Shown: positions 16,486 through 23,867 of the stretch, in pieces
How positions within the stretch are numbered: the stretch's first letter is position 1
Layout of the letters: each line of letters begins with the position of its first letter
DNA from: Magnetospirillum sp. XM-1
GTDB lineage: Bacteria; Pseudomonadota; Alphaproteobacteria; Rhodospirillales; Magnetospirillaceae
Direction: 5' to 3'
Assembly (NCBI RefSeq): GCF_001511835.1
Contig: NZ_LN997848.1
Coordinates: 4,637,501-4,701,500, forward strand
Length of the DNA: 64,000 bases
Notes under the pieces: generated by a model
The model's database searches: none
The model's input: the letters and a program-made list of their open reading frames with translations, nothing else
Told to the model about the DNA's origin: nothing
Translations under genes and position numbers: made by a program

Positions 16486-17003
16486 GCCGCCTCTCCCCCC
16501 TCGTTGAATGACGGTTATGGTGCGCCTCCGCACACGGAGAGGCAATAGAGGACTATTTACCTAGCGCCATTTCCGGCGGCCAATCCGCCATCCCACCCCG
16601 CCTCCCGCCGCCACCTGGCAAAGACCCGCTTGAGGCCATTGCAACTACAAGGGATTCCGCAGCCCCACGGCATTTGTATAAAATTTTATCTAAATGTACT
16701 TTTAAATATCGGCATAGTTAACGCAACCATTGTTGCAAATTGAGGGGGTGATTTTCCTGTTTTCACCTTGCGAATACTTTGGTAGAGTTTGACTTGTGAG
16801 CTGGACAGAGGTGAAAGCCTCCGAAGGCCAGAACCGGAGATACTGCCCTGGGGGGCCTTCCCGCCCATCCCCACCCTCCTCGGCAGGGAAGCGTGACCGC
16901 ACAGTGTGACGTTTCCGCTTTCTGGTCGCACGAAGGGGCGCCGGTGCAAACCGGCGCCCCTTTCATTTGGCTCAGAGCAAATATTCGATACCGGAAGGAC
17001 CGG
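16486..17003. other. 518-bp intergenic region, AT-rich then structured
   Basis: No open frame here looks coding. Bases 16660-16760 are strongly AT-rich. They are followed by a segment at about 16780-16900 that can form several stems on the plus strand (around CCTCCGAAGG and GGGGGCC), then by the strong hairpin at 16935. A small RNA transcribed rightward is possible; I could not assign a family. The AT-rich block may hold promoters. Confidence 0.3.
16935..16960 (+). terminator. Strong rho-independent-type hairpin
   Basis: An 11-bp perfect stem (GGGGCGCCGGT with ACCGGCGCCCC) with a 4-base loop GCAA, followed on the plus strand by TTTCATTT. It could end a rightward small RNA starting in the AT-rich block, or the leftward regulator gene that stops at 17004. 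Confidence 0.6.
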
Positions 17004-17660
17004 TCAGGCGGTTTCCGGCTCGTCGTCGCCGTCATGGACCAGCCGCCCGGATTCCTCCAGCTCCAGCACCATCCGCACCAGAACGGACAGGCTGTCGGCC
17101 GCCATCTTCTCCATGACGCGGGCGCGGTGGATCTCGACGGTACGCACGCTGATCCCCAATTCGGCGGCGGCGGCCTTGTTGGACAGGCCCTGGGCCACCA
17201 GGATCATCACCTCGTACTCGCGGGGCGTCAGAGAATTGGCCCGTGCCTCGATGCCGTCGAGGCGGCGGCGCTCGACCCAGGCGCGCTGGCTGCCGAGCAG
17301 GGCCTTGTTCACCGCGGCCAGGAAGATGGCGTCGTCGAAGGGCTTCTCGATGAAATCGGAAGCCCCCTCCTTGAGGGCCTGGACGGCCATGCTGACATCG
17401 GCATGGCCGGTGATGACGATCAGCGGCAGGTCGATGTCGCGGTCCTGCAGTATCCGCAGCAGGTCGAGCCCGCTCAGGCCCGGCATGCGGACGTCGGCGA
17501 CCACGCAGCCGGGGCCGTTGCCGTTCAGCCCCGCCGCGATGAAGCTCTCCGCATCGGCATAGACCTTGACCGTGTGCCCGGAGGCCTCGAGCAGCATGCG
17601 AAGGGAATCGCGCACCGCGGGATCGTCATCCACCACGTGAATTTCGGGGGCCGCCGTCAT
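17004..17660 (-). CDS. FixJ-family response regulator
   Basis: A 218-residue two-domain regulator. The receiver domain (residues 5-120) has the acidic pair in VVDDDP, the phospho-acceptor Asp in VVADVRMPGL and the Lys in IEKPF. A LuxR-type HTH occupies about 150-200 (LTPREYEVMILVAQGLSNKA, then VRTVEIHRARVMEKM). ATG 17660 with AAAGG is preferred to a longer frame. No kinase is adjacent; the neighbour dctS-like kinase already has its own regulator in operon, so cross-talk or an unlinked partner is likely. Confidence 0.88.
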   Translation of the reverse strand: MTAAPEIHVVDDDPAVRDSLRMLLEASGHTVKVYADAESFIAAGLNGNGPGCVVADVRMPGLSGLDLLRILQDRDIDLPLIVITGHADVSMAVQALKEGASDFIEKPFDDAIFLAAVNKALLGSQRAWVERRRLDGIEARANSLTPREYEVMILVAQGLSNKAAAAELGISVRTVEIHRARVMEKMAADSLSVLVRMVLELEESGRLVHDGDDEPETA

Positions 17661-17761
17661 GACCGACCTTTCATCACAGAAGAAATTCAATCAATGATAG
17701 GGCTGATTTTCGCCCGATGAAAAGATGAACCACGGCAAGCCGCTTGTAAACCCACAGCGCC

Positions 17762-18364
17762 CTAACGCCGCGAAGAAAGAAGCTGGGCCAGTTCCACGGC
17801 GGTCTTCACTCCCATCTTCTCGAAAAGATGAGCGCGATGGACTTCGACGGTGCGCATGGTGATCCCCAGATCGTCGGCAATGACCTTGTTGAGCTTGCCG
17901 GCCAGGACCTTGTCCATCACCTGCCGCTCGCGCAGCGTCAGGTTTTCCAGGCGCTGCGCCAGGGATGCGGCGTCGGCGTCGCTGGCCAGGCGCTGGGACT
18001 CCCAGGCCAGGGCCTCGATCACCTTGTCCACCAGTTCATTGTCGTTGAACGGCTTCTCGACGAAGTCGCGGGCCCCCTTCTTCAGGGCGGACACCGCCAT
18101 GGGCACGTCGCCGTGGCCGGTCAGGAAGATCACCGGCAGCTTGGCGCCCATCTCGCACAGCCGGTCGAACAGTTCCAGCCCGGTCATGCCTTCCATGCGG
18201 ATATCCAGCACCAGACAGCCGCTGCATCCCGGGCTCCAGGCGGCCAGGAAGCCCTCGGCCGAAGAGAAGCATTCGGCGGTGACGCCGCGCGACTGGAACA
18301 GCCAGCCCAAGGCGTCGCGAATCGCCTCGTCGTCATCAACAATATAGACCACGCCCTTGGTCAT
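17762..18364 (-). CDS. dctR: Response regulator paired with the TRAP-linked sensor kinase (DctR-like)
   Basis: A 200-residue receiver plus LuxR-type HTH protein (VYIVDDDEAI, Asp in LVLDIRMEGM, FVEKPFNDNE, LTLRERQVMDKVLAGKLNKV). Its ATG overlaps the stop of the sensor kinase (ATGA), so the pair is one operon. The order kinase-regulator, divergent from dctPQM, is the same as dctSR/dctPQM of Rhodobacter capsulatus, from which the symbol is inferred. It should activate the TRAP genes in response to dicarboxylates. Confidence 0.82.
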   Translation of the reverse strand: MTKGVVYIVDDDEAIRDALGWLFQSRGVTAECFSSAEGFLAAWSPGCSGCLVLDIRMEGMTGLELFDRLCEMGAKLPVIFLTGHGDVPMAVSALKKGARDFVEKPFNDNELVDKVIEALAWESQRLASDADAASLAQRLENLTLRERQVMDKVLAGKLNKVIADDLGITMRTVEVHRAHLFEKMGVKTAVELAQLLSSRR

Positions 18365-20316
18365 CCGGTCATCTCCGGCAGGGTGAAGAAAAAGATGCTG
18401 CCGCCGTCCGGGTTCGGCTCGAACCACAAATGGCCGCGATGAGCTTCCACGATGGAGCGGCAGATGTTCAAGCCCATTCCCATGCCCGCCTCCTTGGTGG
18501 TGAAGAACGGGCTGAACAGGTTGGCCGCCGTCTCGGGCGCGATGCCGGTGCCCCGGTCGGCGATGCGGACCCGGGCCTGGCCGTCCTGGCTTTCCAGGGT
18601 GATGGACAGCGTGCGCTGCGGCCGGGGCGTGTGGCCCATGGCCTCGATGGCGTTGCGCACCAGATTGAGGATCACCTGCTCGATCAGAATGTGGTCGGCC
18701 TCGACCCTGGGCTTGGCGCCTTCCACGTCGAGGTCGATGCGGATGCCGCGCTTGCGGGCGTCGGGCTCCAGGAAGCCGACGGCGCCCTCGATGATCTCGT
18801 CGAGGAAGCAGGGCACCACCATGGGTTCGCTCTTTCGGACGAAATCATGGATGCGGCGGATGATCTGGCCGGCGCGCTGGGCCTGGGCGCCCAGCTTCGT
18901 GATGGGCGGCACCAGTTCCTCGGCCCTGGTGTCGCCGGCCGACAGCCGGTTGAGGCAGCCGGTGGCGTAAGACGCAATGGCCGACAGCGGCTGGTTCAGC
19001 TCGTGGGCGAGCGTCGAGGCCATCTCGCCCATGGTGATCAGCCGCGCCGTGTGTTGCAGCTTTTCCTGATGCTGGCGCGACAGCTCCTCGGACCGCTTGC
19101 GCTCGGTGACGTCCAGCACCGAGGCCATCCAGCCGGTATGGCGCCCGTCGGATTCGATCAGCGGCGCCTCGTAGACCAGGGCGTTGAAGCGCTCGCCGTT
19201 CTTGCGCCGGAACACCAGCTCGAAGCCTTCCGCCGGCGCCTCGCCGCGCAGCACCGCCCGGTGAATCTCGTAGGTATGCTCCAGATCCTCGGGCAGCCAG
19301 TACAGCATGGGCGGCACCGTGCCCACCAGTTCCTCGGCGGTCCAGCCCACCATGCGGCAAAAGGCGGGATTGACGTAGGTGATGCGGCCTTCCAGGTCGC
19401 GGGCCCGCATGCCCACGGTCAGCGAATCCTCCATGGCCTTCCTGAAGGCGTGCTCGGTCCGAAGCGCCTGCTCGGCCGCTAAGCGGCGGCGCACGTGACG
19501 CCGGAGCGCCCACAGGCTGGACACCGACAGCAGCGACAGGATGAAGATCGCCGCCGCCAGCACGTTGCGCAGCAATTGCGGGTCGCTGTGATACGAGATG
19601 GCCACCAGTTCCAGCCCGTGCCCGGGCGGCTCGAAGCGCAGCGTGTAGCTGGCACCGGGCTCGGACGGCGACAACTGCGACTTGGCGGCCAGCAAGGTGC
19701 CGTTGCCGTCCAGGATCTCCAGCCGGTAGGCCTGGGCGAACCACCAGGGCACGTGGTGGGCCAGCATGGAGTCCAGCGAGAACACTCCCGCCACCGTGCC
19801 GGCGAAATGACCATTGCGGAAGAAGGGAACCTGCGCCTCGAAGCGCGCCCCCTTGCCCTCGACCGTGAAGGGCGGGCCATAGACCGGGCGGCCAGAGGAA
19901 CGGGCCAGGGCCAGGGAGGACGACGCCTGGGGGTCGCCCCCCAGCGACGCCCCGGTTTCCACCGGCGGCAGGGACTGGATCACCGTCCCCTCGGCGTCGC
20001 GGACGATGATCCGCTCGATCTCGGGATCGGCCGAGAGCAGAACCCGGCTCTGCAGCGTGAACTCGGCTGCACGGGTGCCGTCACGCCCCGCCAGGTCGGC
20101 CAGCTGGCCCAGCCGCTCGACCCCCGAGGAGAGATGGAAATAAAGGTTCTGCTCCACCCACAGGATGTCCTGGATCAGAACCCGCTTTTCCTCCTCCACC
20201 TCGTTGCGGTGAAGCAGCCACAGCAGCACGCCCAGCAGCATGACCACGAGCCCCATGGCCACGACGGGCATGGCCTGGATCGCCTGGCGGTCCCTGAGGG
20301 CCTTGGGTGCGTTCAT
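18361..20316 (-). CDS. dctS: Membrane sensor histidine kinase of the TRAP dicarboxylate system (DctS-like)
   Basis: A 651-residue kinase. There is a membrane segment near residues 15-37 and another near 265-285, enclosing a periplasmic sensor domain. A PAS domain follows (about 310-425, ITYVNPAFCRMVGWTAEELV). The HisKA histidine is in STLAHELNQPLSAIASYATG and the ATP-binding N and G boxes are NLVRNAIEAM and GMGMGLNICRSIVEAH. ATG 20316 has AGGAAAGG upstream. It is divergent from dctP and joined to dctR. Confidence 0.85.
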   Translation of the reverse strand: MNAPKALRDRQAIQAMPVVAMGLVVMLLGVLLWLLHRNEVEEEKRVLIQDILWVEQNLYFHLSSGVERLGQLADLAGRDGTRAAEFTLQSRVLLSADPEIERIIVRDAEGTVIQSLPPVETGASLGGDPQASSSLALARSSGRPVYGPPFTVEGKGARFEAQVPFFRNGHFAGTVAGVFSLDSMLAHHVPWWFAQAYRLEILDGNGTLLAAKSQLSPSEPGASYTLRFEPPGHGLELVAISYHSDPQLLRNVLAAAIFILSLLSVSSLWALRRHVRRRLAAEQALRTEHAFRKAMEDSLTVGMRARDLEGRITYVNPAFCRMVGWTAEELVGTVPPMLYWLPEDLEHTYEIHRAVLRGEAPAEGFELVFRRKNGERFNALVYEAPLIESDGRHTGWMASVLDVTERKRSEELSRQHQEKLQHTARLITMGEMASTLAHELNQPLSAIASYATGCLNRLSAGDTRAEELVPPITKLGAQAQRAGQIIRRIHDFVRKSEPMVVPCFLDEIIEGAVGFLEPDARKRGIRIDLDVEGAKPRVEADHILIEQVILNLVRNAIEAMGHTPRPQRTLSITLESQDGQARVRIADRGTGIAPETAANLFSPFFTTKEAGMGMGLNICRSIVEAHRGHLWFEPNPDGGSIFFFTLPEMTG

Positions 20317-20329
20317 GGGTCCTTTCCTC

Positions 20330-20345
20330 TTGTGGATCACCACAA
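20330..20345. promoter_or_regulatory. Inverted repeat in the dctS-dctP intergenic region
   Basis: TTGTGG-ATCA-CCACAA lies in the 102-bp divergent promoter region, 14 bp upstream of the dctS start. Its dyad symmetry and position make it a candidate operator for the LuxR-type regulator. No binding evidence is available. Confidence 0.4.
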
Positions 20346-20418
20346 TGGCCGAGCCTTGGCCCGATTCCTATAGTAGTCTGGAATAGCCTGATCTACAGGC
20401 ATCTTGGGAGGAAATATC

Positions 20419-21432
20419 ATGAAGTTGGGAACCCTCATCGCGGGGGCCGTCGCCGCCTGCATGCTCGCCGGCACCGCCATGGCCCAGCAGGCTCAGCCGA
20501 TCGTCATCAAGTTCAGCCACGTCGTCGCCCCGGACACCCCCAAGGGCAAGGGGGCCGAGTACTTCAAGAAGCTGGCCGAGGAACGCACCAAGGGCCGCGT
20601 CAAGGTCGAGGTCTACCCCAACAGCCAGCTCTATAAGGACAAGGAAGAGATGGAGGCCCTGCAGCTGGGCGCCGTCCAGATGCTGGCGCCGTCGCTGGCC
20701 AAGTTCGGCCCGCTGGGCGTCAAGGAATTCGAGGTCTTCGACCTGCCCTACATCTTCCCCAGCAAGGACGTGCTGCGGTCCGTGACCGGCGGCCCGGTGG
20801 GCGCCGGCCTGCTGAAGAAGCTGGAAGGCAAGGGCATCATCGGCCTGGCCTACTGGGATAACGGCTTCAAGATCATGAGCGCCAACAAGCCCCTCATGAC
20901 CCCCGCCGACCTCAAGGGCGTCAAGATGCGCATCCAGTCCTCCAAGGTGCTGGACGCCGAGATGCGGGCGCTGGGCGCCCTGCCCCAGGTCATGGCCTTC
21001 TCGGAAGTCTACCAGGCGCTGCAGACCGGCGTGGTCGACGGCACCGAGAACCCGCCCAGCAACATGTACACCCAGAAGATGCACGAAGTGCAAAAGCACG
21101 CCACCATGACCAACCATGGCTATCTCGGCTATGCGGTGATCGTGAACAAGAAGTTCTGGGAAGGCCTGCCGGCCGACGTGCGCGCCACCCTGGAAGGCGC
21201 CATGAACGAAGCCACCGTCTTCGCCAACGCCATCGCCCAGACCGAGAACGATGACGCGGTGAAGGCCATGAAGGCCTCGGGCAAGACCGCCTTCCACGAT
21301 CCGACCCCGGCCGAGATCGACGCCTGGCGCAAGGCCCTGCTGCCCGTCCACAAGGACATGGAAGGCCGCGTCGGCAAGGATCTGATCGAGTCGTTCTACA
21401 AGGAAGCGGCCAAGTTCGGCTTCAAGAACTGA
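20419..21432 (+). CDS. dctP: TRAP transporter substrate-binding protein (DctP family)
   Basis: A 337-residue periplasmic binding protein with a clear signal peptide (residues 1-23 ending AMAQQ). Family hallmarks are IKFSHVVAPDTPKGKGAEYF, the conserved Arg segment MRIQSSKVLDAEMRALGA and the VDGTENPPSN motif. It captures C4-dicarboxylate-type acids for the membrane subunits that follow. ATG 20419 has GGGAGGAAA upstream. The hairpin after its stop probably lowers readthrough, giving excess binding protein. Confidence 0.92.
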   Translation: MKLGTLIAGAVAACMLAGTAMAQQAQPIVIKFSHVVAPDTPKGKGAEYFKKLAEERTKGRVKVEVYPNSQLYKDKEEMEALQLGAVQMLAPSLAKFGPLGVKEFEVFDLPYIFPSKDVLRSVTGGPVGAGLLKKLEGKGIIGLAYWDNGFKIMSANKPLMTPADLKGVKMRIQSSKVLDAEMRALGALPQVMAFSEVYQALQTGVVDGTENPPSNMYTQKMHEVQKHATMTNHGYLGYAVIVNKKFWEGLPADVRATLEGAMNEATVFANAIAQTENDDAVKAMKASGKTAFHDPTPAEIDAWRKALLPVHKDMEGRVGKDLIESFYKEAAKFGFKN

Positions 21433-21442
21433 TCACGGCCTT

Positions 21443-21467
21443 AAGGGGGCGCGTTGGGGCGCCCCCT
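21443..21467 (+). terminator. Intra-operon hairpin after dctP
   Basis: AAGGGGGCGC pairs with GCGCCCCCTT (a few bases between) directly after the dctP stop. The weak T content and the operon continuing suggest an attenuator or mRNA-stabilising hairpin rather than a full stop. Confidence 0.55.
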
Positions 21468-21510
21468 TCATCTCCGCCCGTTCATCCATCCGGCTTTCGT
21501 GGGAGGTCCC

Positions 21511-22212
21511 ATGCTGAGAGCCCTCGATCACCTTGAAGAATGGCTGATTGCCTTTCTCATGGGCACGGCGACGCTGATCATCTTCGTCGCCGTCATGCAA
21601 CGCTACGCGGCGGGCACCGACCTGCTGTACCCCGTCGTCGGGCACCTGGATTTCTCCTGGGCCCAGGAATTGTGCATCATCATGTTCGTCTGGATGGCCA
21701 AGTTCGGCGCGGCTTACGGCGTGCGCACCGGCATCCATGTGGGCGTCGACGTGGTGATCAACCGTCTGAGCCCCGACTGGCGGTCGAAGTTCATCGTGTT
21801 CGGCCTGCTGGCCGGCGCCACCTTCACCGGCATCATCTCGTACATGGGCGGCCATTTCGTCATGGAGAACGGCGCGCATTACGCCTTCCTCCACGCCTTC
21901 GGCCTGCCCACCGGCGACCTTTACGAAGGCCCGATCACGCCGGACATGGAGATGCCCACCTGGATCGTCTACTCAGCCATCCCGCTGGGCTCGGCCCTGA
22001 TGTGCTTCCGCTTCCTCCAGGTCTGCGTCGGCTACATCAAGACCGGCGAGTTGCCCCACCACGACCACGGCCACGTGGAGGGATTGGAGGAAGACACCAC
22101 CGATCCCCAGCGCGCCGCCCAGGACATCAACTGGTTCGAGATGTCCGACAACCTTCACCCCAAGGACGCCAAAGACGACAAGGGTGATAGCGACAAGGAG
22201 AAGCGGCCATGA
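21511..22212 (+). CDS. dctQ: TRAP transporter small permease (DctQ family)
   Basis: A 233-residue membrane protein with four predicted hydrophobic segments (near residues 11-31, 53-73, 95-115, 150-170) and family residues WAQELCIIMFVWMAKFGAAY. The C-terminal tail of about 50 residues is hydrophilic and acidic (ending KDDKGDSDKEKRP), longer than in many DctQ proteins. Its stop overlaps the dctM start (ATGA). Confidence 0.9.
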   Translation: MLRALDHLEEWLIAFLMGTATLIIFVAVMQRYAAGTDLLYPVVGHLDFSWAQELCIIMFVWMAKFGAAYGVRTGIHVGVDVVINRLSPDWRSKFIVFGLLAGATFTGIISYMGGHFVMENGAHYAFLHAFGLPTGDLYEGPITPDMEMPTWIVYSAIPLGSALMCFRFLQVCVGYIKTGELPHHDHGHVEGLEEDTTDPQRAAQDINWFEMSDNLHPKDAKDDKGDSDKEKRP

Positions 22213-23492
22213 ATTCCGCCGTCATCTTCGGGCTGCTGATCGCGTTGATGCTGACCGGCATGCCCATCTCCATCTCGCTGGGCCTCACCGTCCTGTCCTT
22301 CCTGTTCATGTTCACCCAGGTTCCCATCGAATCCGTGGCGCTGAAGCTGTTCACCGGCATCGAGAAGTTCGAGATCATGGCGATCCCGTTCTTCATCCTG
22401 GCCGGCAACTTCCTCACCCATGGCGGCGTGGCGCGGCGCATGATCAACTTCGCCACCGCCATGGTCGGCCACTGGCACGGCGGCCTGGGCCTGGCCGGCG
22501 TCATGGCCTGCGCCCTGTTCGCCGCCGTGTCGGGGTCCAGCCCCGCCACCGTGGTGGCCATCGGCTCCATCATCCTGCCGGCCATGGTCAAGCAGGGCTT
22601 TCCCAACAAGTTCGGCGCCGGCGTCATCACCACCTCGGGCGCGCTGGGCATCCTGATCCCACCGTCCCTGGTGATGGTCATGTACGCGGTGGCCACCAAC
22701 ACCTCGGTGGGCGCCCTGTTCATGGCCGGCGTCATTCCCGGCCTGGCACTGGCCACCGTGCTGGGCGCGGTGACCTGGTACATCGCCTGGAAGAACGACT
22801 ATCCCCGCTTGCCCCCCTCCACCTGGGGCCAGCGCCTCAAGACCCTGCGCGAAGCCATCTGGGGTCTGGCGCTGATCGTCATCGTCATCGGCGGCATCTA
22901 CACCGGCATCTTCACCCCCACCGAGGCGGCGGCCATGAGCGCGGTCTACGCCTTCTTCATCGCGGTATTCGTCTACAAGGACATGCCGCTGAAGGGGGTG
23001 GGCAAGATCCTGCTGTCGTCGGCCTCCATGTCGGCCATGCTGCTGTACATCATCACCAACGCGGTGCTGTTCAGCTTCGTGCTGGCCAACGAGAACATTC
23101 CCCACGCCATCGCCGACTGGATCGTCGGCAAGGAATTGGGGGTGATCGCCTTCCTGCTGGTGGTCAACGTGCTGCTGCTGATGGCCGGCAACTTCATGGA
23201 ACCGTCCTCCATCGTCCTGATCATGGCTCCCATCCTGTTCCCGGTGGCCATGAAGCTGGGCATCGACCCGGTGCATTTCGGCATCCTGATCGTGGTCAAC
23301 ATGGAGGTCGGCATGTGCCATCCCCCGGTGGGCCTCAATCTCTATGTGGCATCGGGCATCACCAAGATGGGCATCACGGACCTGACCGTGGCGGTCTGGC
23401 CCTGGCTGCTGGCCATGCTGGGCTTCCTGATCGTGGTGACCTACTGGCCGCCGCTGTCCATCTGGCTGCCCAAGGCGCTGGGGGTGATGTAG
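22209..23492 (+). CDS. dctM: TRAP transporter large permease (DctM family)
   Basis: A 427-residue protein of about twelve hydrophobic segments. Conserved family stretches include PFFILAGNFLTHGGVARRM, SGSSPATVVAIGSI, PPSLVMVMYAVATNTS and GMCHPPVGLNLYVASGI. It is the Na+-coupled transport channel that works with DctQ and DctP. Coupled to dctQ by a 4-bp overlap; a terminator follows. Confidence 0.93.
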   Translation: MNSAVIFGLLIALMLTGMPISISLGLTVLSFLFMFTQVPIESVALKLFTGIEKFEIMAIPFFILAGNFLTHGGVARRMINFATAMVGHWHGGLGLAGVMACALFAAVSGSSPATVVAIGSIILPAMVKQGFPNKFGAGVITTSGALGILIPPSLVMVMYAVATNTSVGALFMAGVIPGLALATVLGAVTWYIAWKNDYPRLPPSTWGQRLKTLREAIWGLALIVIVIGGIYTGIFTPTEAAAMSAVYAFFIAVFVYKDMPLKGVGKILLSSASMSAMLLYIITNAVLFSFVLANENIPHAIADWIVGKELGVIAFLLVVNVLLLMAGNFMEPSSIVLIMAPILFPVAMKLGIDPVHFGILIVVNMEVGMCHPPVGLNLYVASGITKMGITDLTVAVWPWLLAMLGFLIVVTYWPPLSIWLPKALGVM

Positions 23493-23510
23493 CCCCCACG
23501 TCCTCCTTGT

Positions 23511-23867
23511 TCAGGGGCAGGCCCGCAACCGGGTCTGCCCCTTTTCCTGGGCGAGGTCCAGGCAATGTCCCCCGACGCACAGGCGCCAGTCGTCGGTGAA
23601 GTCCGAACGGGCCAGGACGATCTCCTCCATCACGATCCCGGGATGCCACACCCAGCGTCCGTTGCGCAGGACGGCCTCGAGCGGCGGCTCCATGCCGGCG
23701 CCGCTGCCCATCACCGAGGCTTGGTCGAGGTGCAGGCGGCCGGCTTCCACCCGCCAGTCCTCGCGCCACTCCACCTTCTCCACCGAATGGGTCCAGGCCA
23801 GGGTGAAGTGATCCGCCGGCGTCACCACCGCCAATCCGGCCGCCAGCACCGCGCACAGACCGCTCAA
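23511..23867 (-). CDS. DUF1850 protein of the TAXI-TRAP operon
   Basis: A 118-residue small protein with a short hydrophobic N-terminus (LCAVLAAGLAVV), then LAWTHSVEKVEWREDW, the DUF1850 hallmark. These proteins are regularly encoded with fused TRAP permeases and TAXI binding proteins; their exact role is unknown. The start is taken as TTG 23867, which overlaps the permease stop (TTGA); a GTG a few codons later is the alternative. Confidence 0.75.
   Translation of the reverse strand: MSGLCAVLAAGLAVVTPADHFTLAWTHSVEKVEWREDWRVEAGRLHLDQASVMGSGAGMEPPLEAVLRNGRWVWHPGIVMEEIVLARSDFTDDWRLCVGGHCLDLAQEKGQTRLRACP
23513..23545 (+). terminator. Terminator of the dctPQM operon
   Basis: An inverted repeat (AGGGGCAGGCCCG with CGGGTCTGCCCCT, one G-T pair) is followed by TTTT on the plus strand, 20 bp after the dctM stop. 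It overlaps the last codons of the convergent DUF1850 gene. Confidence 0.75.

Noticed and set aside
16790-16850. Cobalamin or glycine riboswitch
   Set aside because: Only short fragments resemble the consensus; the remaining conserved boxes are missing and no fitting gene follows.
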